Source of the DNA: a virus
Reading direction: 5' to 3' (one strand)
DNA: 52,664 bases
IMG/VR virus record: IMGVR_UViG_3300031211_000007
Span: 1 to 52,664 of that record
Below are positions 46,144 to 52,664 of this stretch, in pieces. A program made the position numbers and the translations under genes. The notes beneath the pieces were generated by a model. It was not told where the DNA came from, ran no database searches, and was given only the letters and a program-made list of their open reading frames with translations. Within the stretch, counting starts at the first letter, position 1; every line of letters starts with the position of its first letter.

Positions 46144-47142
46144 ATGTGGACTACAATGCAAGAAAAGAAATTAAAAGAAATTTATTCAAATAAAACTAAT
46201 TTAGAAATAGCAACAATTTTGAATAAGTCTAAATCTTCAATTGACAATAAAGGGTATAGATTGGGTTTAAAAAAAAGTGAAAAATTTTTATTATGGAGAA
46301 ATAAAAAAGGTCACAAAACTAAAATAAATCTAGGTTATAGAGATTTAAATTATAATGAATTAAAAAAAATTTTTAATAAATATACTTCAATAAGAGAATT
46401 AAAAGAGTTTGATGAGCCAGCTTATCAATCTGCTCGTTTAAAAGGTTATTTAGATGAATTAACGTCTCATATGACCCCATTTAAATATAGTATCCCACAG
46501 ATGATTTTAGAAGACTTAATGAATCAACTTTTAAATTTAAAAGCATCATATAACAATCGAAAAATAATTAAACCATATGAACTAGATTTATATTACAAAG
46601 AATATAAATTGGCTTTTGAGTATCAGGGTAAATATTGGCATACTTTAGAAAATAATGATGAATTAAAAATATCTTTAACCAAGAATAAAAATATCACATT
46701 GATTCATATTTACGAAAAAAGTAGAAATTATATTAAAGATATTAAGAAACAAATTAATGATAATCTTAAACTAATAAATAAAACCACTGACTTAACTTTA
46801 AGAGAAGATGATGTTAACAAAATAAAAATAAATAATGTATATAATAAAATATATAATAAACAAAAATTATTTAAATTATGTAAAAAATATAATTCGTTTA
46901 ATGAATTTAAAAATAAACATGAGAAAGAATATAGAATGTTGTTGAAACTTAAAATTGTTGATGAAGCCGCTAAACATATGCCTGATAAAAAGTCTAATAT
47001 TAAATTAACAATAAATGAATTAAAAAAAATTATAAATAAATATAATAATTTAACGGATTTTAGAAAAAATGAATTGAGGATTTACAAACATTTAAAAAGG
47101 ACTAATAAAGATTATCTCATATCACATCTTAAACGTGAATAA
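46144..47142 (+). CDS. Free-standing homing endonuclease, EDxHD/Vsr-like, with repeated modules
   Basis: 332 aa on the strand opposite to all neighbours, between two minus-strand genes, and more AT-rich than they are. N-terminal HTH (W-T-T-M-Q-E-K-K-L, then S-S-I-D-N-K). The nuclease core is P-Y-E-L-D-L-Y-Y-K-E-Y-K-L-A-F-E-Y-Q-G-K-Y-W-H with E146, D148, E159 and H166. About three copies of a 40-residue module (68-110, about 240-281, 288-329) follow an L-x-K-x-x-x-K-Y-x-S/N-x-x-E/D-F pattern and probably read DNA. The likely target is the sequence at this junction in relatives lacking it. Confidence 0.8.
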   Translation: MWTTMQEKKLKEIYSNKTNLEIATILNKSKSSIDNKGYRLGLKKSEKFLLWRNKKGHKTKINLGYRDLNYNELKKIFNKYTSIRELKEFDEPAYQSARLKGYLDELTSHMTPFKYSIPQMILEDLMNQLLNLKASYNNRKIIKPYELDLYYKEYKLAFEYQGKYWHTLENNDELKISLTKNKNITLIHIYEKSRNYIKDIKKQINDNLKLINKTTDLTLREDDVNKIKINNVYNKIYNKQKLFKLCKKYNSFNEFKNKHEKEYRMLLKLKIVDEAAKHMPDKKSNIKLTINELKKIINKYNNLTDFRKNELRIYKHLKRTNKDYLISHLKRE

Positions 47143-47207
47143 TGTTATTCCTATTTTCATATTATTATTGTACGTATTTTTTGTCTAAAGTGAACAGAAT
47201 GTCTTTA

Positions 47208-47954
47208 TTATTTATCCATTACTTTATTTTCTACTTTATAGTTGATAAGCATTTTGGTTATCAATGGATTTCTTACAATGTCGTTTTCATTAAATTCAAA
47301 AAACCCTAACTCTTCAATAAACTTATGTCTATTGATAGCGTCATATAATCCACTTTGTTTACTGTCTTTGTATCTATCTGATTGGTCCATATCACCTGAG
47401 ATGATGTATTTAGACCCATACCCTATCCTTGTCAATAGAGTTTTCATTTGAGAAGGTGACATATTTTGAGCTTCTTCCATAACCAATATGGAATTATCAA
47501 TTGATTTACCCCTAAGGAAGCCCAGCGGTTCAATCATAATCTCTTCAGACTCTTCTAATTTTAGTCTATTTGGTTTACCTATTATTTTGTCTACGATATC
47601 AATTGATGATGCCATATGAGGTGCCATCTTTTCTTTTAAATCACCTGGTAAGAAACCTAGGTTTTCTTCAGCTTCTACAGCTGGTTTAACAATTAATATC
47701 TTATTGAATGAATTATCTCCATCTTGAAGTAGTTTCAAAGCTACGGCCATTGCCACATAACTTTTACCTACACCAGATGGACCTGAGCAGAATATGATTT
47801 CTTTTTCTTTAATTAAATTAGCATATTCTTTTTGTTTAACATTCTTACACTTTAAGGTAACTCTTTTAGTTAGTATCTTACTTGTCGGCTTACTTCTAGT
47901 AGCCTTTTGGTCTCTTTCTGTTTTTTCTGTCTTTTTTGGTTGTCTCTTTGCCAT
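47208..47954 (-). CDS. phoH: PhoH-like ATPase
   Basis: 248 aa with Walker A S-G-P-S-G-V-G-K-S at 57-65, V-K-P-A-V-E, L-P-G-D-L-K-E-K, the Walker B-region I-L-V-M-E-E-A-Q-N and T-R-I-G-Y-G-S-K-Y-I-I-S-G-D, all typical of the PhoH family. The N-terminal 30 residues are Lys/Thr-rich. PhoH is common in large phages; the role is debated (RNA-linked ATPase/helicase). A terminator hairpin lies directly upstream of the ATG, so PhoH either has its own promoter or is controlled by read-through. Confidence 0.93.
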   Translation of the reverse strand: MAKRQPKKTEKTERDQKATRSKPTSKILTKRVTLKCKNVKQKEYANLIKEKEIIFCSGPSGVGKSYVAMAVALKLLQDGDNSFNKILIVKPAVEAEENLGFLPGDLKEKMAPHMASSIDIVDKIIGKPNRLKLEESEEIMIEPLGFLRGKSIDNSILVMEEAQNMSPSQMKTLLTRIGYGSKYIISGDMDQSDRYKDSKQSGLYDAINRHKFIEELGFFEFNENDIVRNPLITKMLINYKVENKVMDK

Positions 47955-47988
47955 AAAAAAATGCGAGGCTTTTTTTAACCTCGCATTT
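47955..47988 (-). terminator. Terminator hairpin directly before the PhoH start
   Basis: A perfect 10-bp stem AAATGCGAGG (47959-47968) with CCTCGCATTT (47979-47988) and a 10-base loop. On the minus strand the T-tract runs straight into the PhoH ATG (47954). It follows the stop of the 325-aa gene at 48020. Confidence 0.88.
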
Positions 47989-48019
47989 AATATATGTATA
48001 AAAAATAAAAACTAAACCA

Positions 48020-48997
48020 TTAACTAGATTTTTTACTCTCTTTATTCCTATAACGCTCTTCTAAAGCTTCTTGCCTGTATTTATCAAAAATGAATCTACC
48101 ATTGACTTCTGGTGTGGCTAAAAACTTTAACACATAGTGACCATTGTGTTCAATTATTTTGTCAAATTTATTTATAACATAAGAATATTCCATGCCATTA
48201 TCGGCGCCTATTGCTCTATCAGTTATAAAATCAACGCCGTTTATATCTAACATATTCACAGCTCTAGGGTTTTTACTTATCTTTTTAACCTCACTCAACA
48301 TCAATCTACTTTTTCTGTTGTATTCGTCAGGATATTTAGAAATATAAAACTCTAATAACTTACTTTCATCATTTATATTCCTAATCACTAATTTTTTAGC
48401 GTACTCTTCAATTTCAAATTTAGGTTTTAATTCTCTGGTAATGTTTATTGACCTACCAGTTTTCATATCAGACACCATATCGTGAAATGATATCTCACCT
48501 ACCGTTGACCCGTCACCTTCCATTCCAATAAGGTCAAATTTATCGTTGTTTTTTTCATATTCTTCAATTTCTTTTTCCTTTAAAATTTTTAGACTTTCAT
48601 TAGATATTTCATCATATGTAGATTTTGTTGTTTCCTCGTTATTAATAACTAACTCAACTTCATAATCGTCATACGAATCAACATTAACCTTTTTAAGGTT
48701 TCTTTTTTCGGAAGTAGTAGTTTCAGTTATTGGTATACCGTCTTCGTCATAACCACTTATCTTAGTTTTAAAATTTTCACTCTCATTTAATACTTTATAA
48801 GTTCTCCACCTTAAATCTTTTACTTCAGTCGTTATTTCACCCTTTAATAAGGCGTCGGCCATGGTACCTTGGTTCATAGTTTGAGATAATAAGCTTTCGC
48901 TATCAAACCCACCCGACTCTTTATTGAGTGAAGATTTTTCTACTTTAGACAATGCTAATGAAAGCATAGCCATTTTTCTTTTAAATTTATCTATCAT
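48020..48997 (-). CDS. Hypothetical protein, 325 aa
   Basis: Unknown. A helical N-terminus with K-R-K-M-A-M-L-S-L-A-L-S-K-V-E and S-L-L-S-Q-T-M-N-Q-G-T-M-A-D-A-L-L-K-G-E-I-T, then L-R-W-R-T-Y-K-V-L, an acidic middle and a beta-like C-terminal domain (about 250-310, Y-V-I-N-K-F-D-K-I-I-E-H-N-G-H-Y). The phrase pattern suggests a virion or tail-associated protein in large phages (from memory), but it is embedded between PhoH and glycan genes. It overlaps the upstream gene by 4 bases. Confidence 0.6.
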   Translation of the reverse strand: MIDKFKRKMAMLSLALSKVEKSSLNKESGGFDSESLLSQTMNQGTMADALLKGEITTEVKDLRWRTYKVLNESENFKTKISGYDEDGIPITETTTSEKRNLKKVNVDSYDDYEVELVINNEETTKSTYDEISNESLKILKEKEIEEYEKNNDKFDLIGMEGDGSTVGEISFHDMVSDMKTGRSINITRELKPKFEIEEYAKKLVIRNINDESKLLEFYISKYPDEYNRKSRLMLSEVKKISKNPRAVNMLDINGVDFITDRAIGADNGMEYSYVINKFDKIIEHNGHYVLKFLATPEVNGRFIFDKYRQEALEERYRNKESKKSS

Positions 48998-50043
48998 ATA
49001 CCTATTATTTTTTTTAAATCTGAAACATTATATTTTTCGAAAAACTTGTACTCTTTATTAATTGATTTTTTATACTTCTCGAAAAGGTTGTTCTCATTAC
49101 ATTTAACCTTAGTTTCATGCCAAGTGTTTTGATACCTATCAATTTTCTTGACACTGTTAAGTGGTAAATATTTAACCCCGTAACTGTTAGCTACCATCAT
49201 TAAGTGTAGGCTAGTACCAATGCACATATTACTATTAGCAATTACCTTAGTTATATTGATTATGTTTTTATCCTTAAATAATTTGACGTTGGGTAGATTG
49301 ATTTCTTTTTCCAACTCAGCCAATATTTTGTCGTCGTCATGTTCGTTACAATAAGCCACTGGTAATAGTATTACGTTTTCTACTTCACTTAACTTTATTA
49401 TTTCATTCTTCAACACCTCCTTAGATTCGAATTTAGCTTTACCCACTTGAATAACAACGTAGTCATCAAACAAATCATTTGTTAAGCTTTCTAAATTTAG
49501 TATTTCTCTAGTGAATTGACCTAAGTCTGGAAATGTTTTTACATTCTTAACACCTTTTTCTTTAACTAAGAAAGATGTCAGTGAATCTCTAGCGTATACA
49601 ATATCACCTTCATTAAATAATTTAGCTACTTGTGGTGCATTTGGCATTACACCACCAAATGATATAAACTTAACACTAAGATTTATATCCGAATCAAACA
49701 GTGATTTATCCACCATAAAAGGATACCTTAAAGTTCTGTCTATTGATTTTTTAAGGTTGTTATCTATAAAAGACTTTAAGCCACCATAAGCAGAGTTTAA
49801 AAACTCACCACCTCCAACGTATATTGTAACATCAGTGTAAATTTTACTTATTTCAATCATCTTACTGACTGGTATAACAACCCCACCTCCTAACTCTGTC
49901 ATATCAATGTCCACCAACCCAACATAGTAAAAGTCAACGTCTTTATCAGCATAAAGTTTGTTTAATAAATTACCATATAATATATCACCATAGTTATGTC
50001 TATCATGGGGTGCTAGACTAAAAATTGCAGTTCTTTTACTCAT
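48994..50043 (-). CDS. Polysaccharide pyruvyl transferase-family protein
   Basis: About 349 aa from ATG 50043 (M-S-K-R-T-A-I-F-S); an in-frame start at 50076 lies inside the upstream gene and is less likely. Typical elements: R-H-N-Y-G-D (15-20), I-Y-V-G-G-G-E (74-80), Y-A-R-D-S-L-T-S and the C-terminal C-I-G-T-S-L-H-L-M-M-V-A. The family transfers pyruvate ketals, or in some members acts on other sugars of surface glycans. In this cassette it probably modifies a glycan made by the adjacent transferases. Confidence 0.85.
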   Translation of the reverse strand: MSKRTAIFSLAPHDRHNYGDILYGNLLNKLYADKDVDFYYVGLVDIDMTELGGGVVIPVSKMIEISKIYTDVTIYVGGGEFLNSAYGGLKSFIDNNLKKSIDRTLRYPFMVDKSLFDSDINLSVKFISFGGVMPNAPQVAKLFNEGDIVYARDSLTSFLVKEKGVKNVKTFPDLGQFTREILNLESLTNDLFDDYVVIQVGKAKFESKEVLKNEIIKLSEVENVILLPVAYCNEHDDDKILAELEKEINLPNVKLFKDKNIINITKVIANSNMCIGTSLHLMMVANSYGVKYLPLNSVKKIDRYQNTWHETKVKCNENNLFEKYKKSINKEYKFFEKYNVSDLKKIIGI

Positions 50044-50686
50044 TAATTTTAAAATATTTGTTTGACCTAATGTCATCTTTTATATAGTGTGGTTTAAAAT
50101 CATTTTTCCAAGCAACATAATTAAATGATAATTGGTCTCTAAAACTTCCTTTTATAATTTCACTCCACCATTCATCCATAATTTTATTAATTAAGTCTGT
50201 ATTCTTTCTTAATAAAACCCCGCCACATATTAAACCATTATTTTTCGGAAATCCTTCTGATTTATACTCACCTATTTGTTTATTGATTGTTGATTTCTTA
50301 TCTAAACCTTGAGACATGACCACTTTAGCTTCGTCATATATGCAATCTCTTTTATCAAATGTAGTGTGATTATGGTCAAAAACAACCATTTCATTTTTAT
50401 TATACAATTCAATGAATTCGACTATATTTTTAGTTTTAATACTACCATCAACCCAAATTGTTGTATCATACTCAGGTAAGAATTTATGTGGTAAAAGTTT
50501 AAATTGTTTGGCATTCAATACACTACTATTGAATTCTTCACCTTTAGATTTTCTTATTTCCCAACCTTTATAATACTTAGGGGTAATGTCATAATCTGTG
50601 TACATTATGTTACTAACACCATCAATTTCAGGTACCTCAAGTATTTTATTTTTATTTCCGTAAATAGCGCTATATATTACAATCAT
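50036..50686 (-). CDS. DUF616/TOD1-like glycosyltransferase-domain protein
   Basis: 216 aa. I-Y-S-A-I-Y-G opens the Rossmann-like half; Y-D-T-T-I-W-V-D-G-S (about 73-82) is the acidic metal/donor site; F-D-H-N-H, G-L-I-C-G-G-V-L-L-R and S-F-R-D-Q-L-S-F-N-Y complete the pattern known from DUF616 proteins and related glycosyltransferases in surface-polysaccharide loci. It overlaps both neighbours by 4-8 bases, so it is coupled in the glycan operon. Confidence 0.78.
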   Translation of the reverse strand: MIVIYSAIYGNKNKILEVPEIDGVSNIMYTDYDITPKYYKGWEIRKSKGEEFNSSVLNAKQFKLLPHKFLPEYDTTIWVDGSIKTKNIVEFIELYNKNEMVVFDHNHTTFDKRDCIYDEAKVVMSQGLDKKSTINKQIGEYKSEGFPKNNGLICGGVLLRKNTDLINKIMDEWWSEIIKGSFRDQLSFNYVAWKNDFKPHYIKDDIRSNKYFKINE

Positions 50687-51300
50687 TTTAGTTTTTCTTT
50701 GATTAAATTATGTAAGTTGACGTTACTAGTTGTTAAGTCTTTACAATATAACTCTACATTTATGTTATTACTTTTTAATAGGTTGACATAATAATTAAAT
50801 TTATCCTTTATTTCACCCACTTTTTTTATATCCACACCAACGTGTGACCCTAAAAAAATCTTAAAATCTTTATGAATCTTTTTATTGATAATGTCTTCCA
50901 TAAGTGGTAATTCGGCACCTTCTATATTAAACCTTAGTATATTGAAATTGTTCTTATAATTTGTTACATTTTTAATCATCCAGTCAGCGAATGAAACACT
51001 TTTAACTTCAATAAAATTTTTAGCGTCAACATTATTTTTACTTTCGTATATTGAATTTCCCTGACCGCTTTTTTCTAGAAAAAGTTTAACGTAAGAATCA
51101 CTATTAGAAATTGCTAAATTATTTATGTTAACGTTATTGTTATCACTAAACAACTCACATATATTTTCGTAAAACGGTTGATACGCCTCAAACCCATAAA
51201 TGTATGGGTCAACGTTTAAACCTTTAATATCTTCTAAAAACATTAAGGATTCAGCTCCATCAAACATGCCTAAATCAAAAAAATTGACCCTAGTTTTCAT
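50683..51300 (-). CDS. FkbM-family methyltransferase
   Basis: 205 aa. The SAM-binding start F-F-D-L-G-M-F-D-G-A-E-S (7-18), the Y-G-F-E-A-Y-Q-P acidic end of strand 2, and I-L-R-F-N-I-E-G-A-E-L at about 120-130 (the family usually has K-x-D-I-E-G-x-E) identify an FkbM-like O-methyltransferase. It probably methylates a sugar of the glycan assembled by this operon. The usual Asp in D-I-E-G is Asn here, which may affect activity. Confidence 0.83.
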   Translation of the reverse strand: MKTRVNFFDLGMFDGAESLMFLEDIKGLNVDPYIYGFEAYQPFYENICELFSDNNNVNINNLAISNSDSYVKLFLEKSGQGNSIYESKNNVDAKNFIEVKSVSFADWMIKNVTNYKNNFNILRFNIEGAELPLMEDIINKKIHKDFKIFLGSHVGVDIKKVGEIKDKFNYYVNLLKSNNINVELYCKDLTTSNVNLHNLIKEKLK

Positions 51301-51311
51301 ATCAATTTTTA

Positions 51312-51902
51312 TTAAATTCTGGCTAATACGGTTAAACCGTTATTATTTTTATAATGTTTTTCAATAACCCAACTTTTATTTACTTCTAAAAAATCTTCGA
51401 CCGCTGTCATTAGACCAACTTTACCCTTTTTCATTTCTTTCAATGTTTGTGAGGCATGTGAGTATATACTTTCATCTTTCCTACCAAAGCTTTCGGTGTC
51501 ATGTAGGATGATGTAGTTGGTTACCTTACCCTCGTGCAACTCCAATTCTTTACTTAATTGATTGTAGGTGTGTAGCGTGTCAATAAATAACATTTGAGTT
51601 TCTTCAATCTCAATGTTAAGTGTATCACCTAGAATAAAACTGAAATCTATCTCAGATGCTTCTAATAAGTTTACAGCTTTCAACATGTCATATGTTTTAG
51701 TAATGTCATATGATATCATTTTCTTTGGGTTAGCGACTCCTATTGCAATAGTAGAAGCACCCCATCTAACACCCATTTCCGTTACATGGTCAACTTCACT
51801 AGCGTACTTGCGTATAACAGGTAAGTGTTCATAAATGTCTTTTGATTTATAGACTATTGGTTTTGATTTATAACCTTTATATAATTCTTCAATTTTTTCC
51901 AT
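51312..51902 (-). CDS. Class I SAM-dependent methyltransferase (cephalosporin-hydroxylase-like)
   Basis: 196 aa with V-T-E-M-G-V-R-W-G-A-S-T-I-A-I-G (about 40-55) as the SAM-binding loop, I-S-Y-D-I acidic strand end and M-L-F-I-D-T-L-H-T-Y, then Y-I-I-L-H-D-T. These match the Rossmann methyltransferases annotated as CmcI-like or methyltransferase family 24-like proteins in sugar-modification loci. One base separates it from the upstream glycosyltransferase stop. Substrate unknown; probably a sugar or peptide. Confidence 0.78.
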   Translation of the reverse strand: MEKIEELYKGYKSKPIVYKSKDIYEHLPVIRKYASEVDHVTEMGVRWGASTIAIGVANPKKMISYDITKTYDMLKAVNLLEASEIDFSFILGDTLNIEIEETQMLFIDTLHTYNQLSKELELHEGKVTNYIILHDTESFGRKDESIYSHASQTLKEMKKGKVGLMTAVEDFLEVNKSWVIEKHYKNNNGLTVLARI

Positions 51903-51903
51903 T

Positions 51904-52617
51904 TTAATTTTTAAATTCTTTGTAAGTTGGTTTTATGTTACTAAATTCATAATTTATTTTTAAATAATGTTTAAAACCTAAATCTTTATAGGTTTTTATA
52001 TCCTCCACACCAGTAGTTCTCATGAACTTTTTAGATTGACCCTCATAGTGTATTATCGGAGAGCTGACTATGTATGCTAAATCAAAGCCTTTTAAATATG
52101 TTTGGTGAAATAAAAAGTCGTCACCGCAATATATTTTTAATTCTTCTGGTATTTGCGTGAAACATTCTTTTCTTATTGTGTAATCCCAACCTTGCATGTA
52201 TTTAAATTTGGGAACAATAGCATACATTAGTTTAGATTTAACATGGCTGTAATGAGGGTGATTTGTTGCGTGAACAGCAATACCAACTTCTTCCTCTTTG
52301 TGGAAGGTCTCAATAGTATCTAAAATAAAGTTTTTTGGTATTCTTACATCGTTGTTTAAAAAACATAACAAATCTTCATCGTAGGTGTTGGCAAACCAGT
52401 TCCACATTTTATTAACTGGTTCATTGTTTTCGTTAAAAATAATTTCAAACCTACTATCATTTATAGACTCTAAAAATTCTCTATTACCTTCTTCAGTTGA
52501 ATCTTGGTCGATTATGGTTACTTTAAAATTAAAATGGGCCTGCGCTCTCAAATCTGAAACACAGTCCCTTATAAAATTTAAGTTATTTAAGTTTAATATT
52601 AAAACTCTTATTGTCAT
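51904..52617 (-). CDS. GT2-family glycosyltransferase
   Basis: 237 aa: I-R-V-L-I-L-N-L-N-N at the start, I-I-D-Q-D-S-T (35-41), L-C-F-L-N-N-D-V (84-91, the metal-binding D-x-D equivalent) and Y-C-G-D-D-F-L-F-H-Q. It belongs to the GT-A fold, GT2 type with an N-N-D-V motif common in rhamnosyl- and galactofuranosyl-type transferases. Its ATG overlaps the stop of the next upstream gene (TAATG). It continues the glycan operon beyond the window. Confidence 0.86.
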   Translation of the reverse strand: MTIRVLILNLNNLNFIRDCVSDLRAQAHFNFKVTIIDQDSTEEGNREFLESINDSRFEIIFNENNEPVNKMWNWFANTYDEDLLCFLNNDVRIPKNFILDTIETFHKEEEVGIAVHATNHPHYSHVKSKLMYAIVPKFKYMQGWDYTIRKECFTQIPEELKIYCGDDFLFHQTYLKGFDLAYIVSSPIIHYEGQSKKFMRTTGVEDIKTYKDLGFKHYLKINYEFSNIKPTYKEFKN

Positions 52618-52664
52618 TATTTTAAAACTTCTTTATATTCTTCTAGTATTTTATCAGCCACTTC
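52617..52664 (-). CDS. C-terminal end of a further gene, partial
   Basis: The minus-strand frame ends K-I-L-E-E-Y-K-E-V-L-K with TAA overlapping the ATG of the GT2 gene. Only 15 codons are visible. From operon context it is probably another glycan-related gene, but this cannot be checked here. Confidence 0.5.
   Translation of the reverse strand, partial: EVADKILEEYKEVLK

Noticed and set aside
1-52664. CRISPR array, rRNA or tRNA genes
   Set aside because: No regularly spaced repeat with unique spacers, no rRNA signatures and no full tRNA fold were found by eye; a dedicated scan could still find a weak tRNA.

Overview
This window is AT-rich bacteriophage DNA from a tailed phage with a T4-like contractile-tail morphogenesis set. 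The diagnostic genes are a T4 gp17-type large terminase, a gp20-type portal, a gp21-type prohead protease, an acidic scaffold, a gp23-type major capsid protein, a gp5-type OB-fold baseplate protein and a gp55-like late sigma factor. The host is very probably a member of the Bacteroidota, most likely a flavobacterium. Many genes are preceded by the Bacteroidota promoter signature (TTG or TTTG, 19-21 bases, TAnnTTTG, usually TATCTTTG), Shine-Dalgarno sequences are mostly absent, and an IS200/IS605-type remnant is present. No tRNA, rRNA or CRISPR array was found.

Layout. (1) 1-4.1 kb: small, mostly unknown genes, each with its own host-type promoter. They diverge around 2.9 kb and include a SprT-like metalloprotease and one promoter that drives no clear ORF (candidate sRNA). 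This is probably an early region. (2) 4.1-4.5 kb: non-coding, with C-tracts, a hairpin and direct repeats. (3) 4.5-11.5 kb: tiny membrane proteins, an HNH protein, a PD-(D/E)XK nuclease, thioredoxin, an LRR protein and a YkuK-like RNase H-fold protein. (4) 11.5-13.4 kb: two IS200/IS605 remnants with inverted right ends. They bracket a cyclic-phosphate-processing receiver-domain gene, and the second one splits a small gene. (5) 13.6-19.7 kb: a DUF5661/GNAT-like protein, a ClpC-like AAA+ unfoldase whose Walker A motif holds an apparent class 3 intein, a KTSC protein and thymidylate synthase. (6) 19.8-35.6 kb, plus strand: head and packaging genes. The prohead protease holds a second intein directly before its catalytic His motif. 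(7) 35.7-42.3 kb, minus strand: small membrane proteins, then baseplate and tail proteins. (8) 42.5-52.7 kb, minus strand: late sigma factor, glycosyltransferases, pyruvyltransferase-like and methyltransferase genes, PhoH, and a homing endonuclease inserted in the opposite orientation.

How it fits together. Host sigma-type promoters serve the left block, the Clp/KTSC divergent pair and a few small genes. A second motif, TATTTATA, sits 11-31 bases before many structural genes and is the natural candidate target of the gp55-like sigma factor. Packaging, capsid assembly and proteolytic maturation are encoded contiguously, and the surface-glycan enzymes follow the baseplate genes. The most unusual points are the two inteins at catalytic sites, two A10 runs where a -1 shift extends an ORF, the TTAACA-repeat promoter family with two helically phased spacings, and IS remnants whose removal restores a gene.
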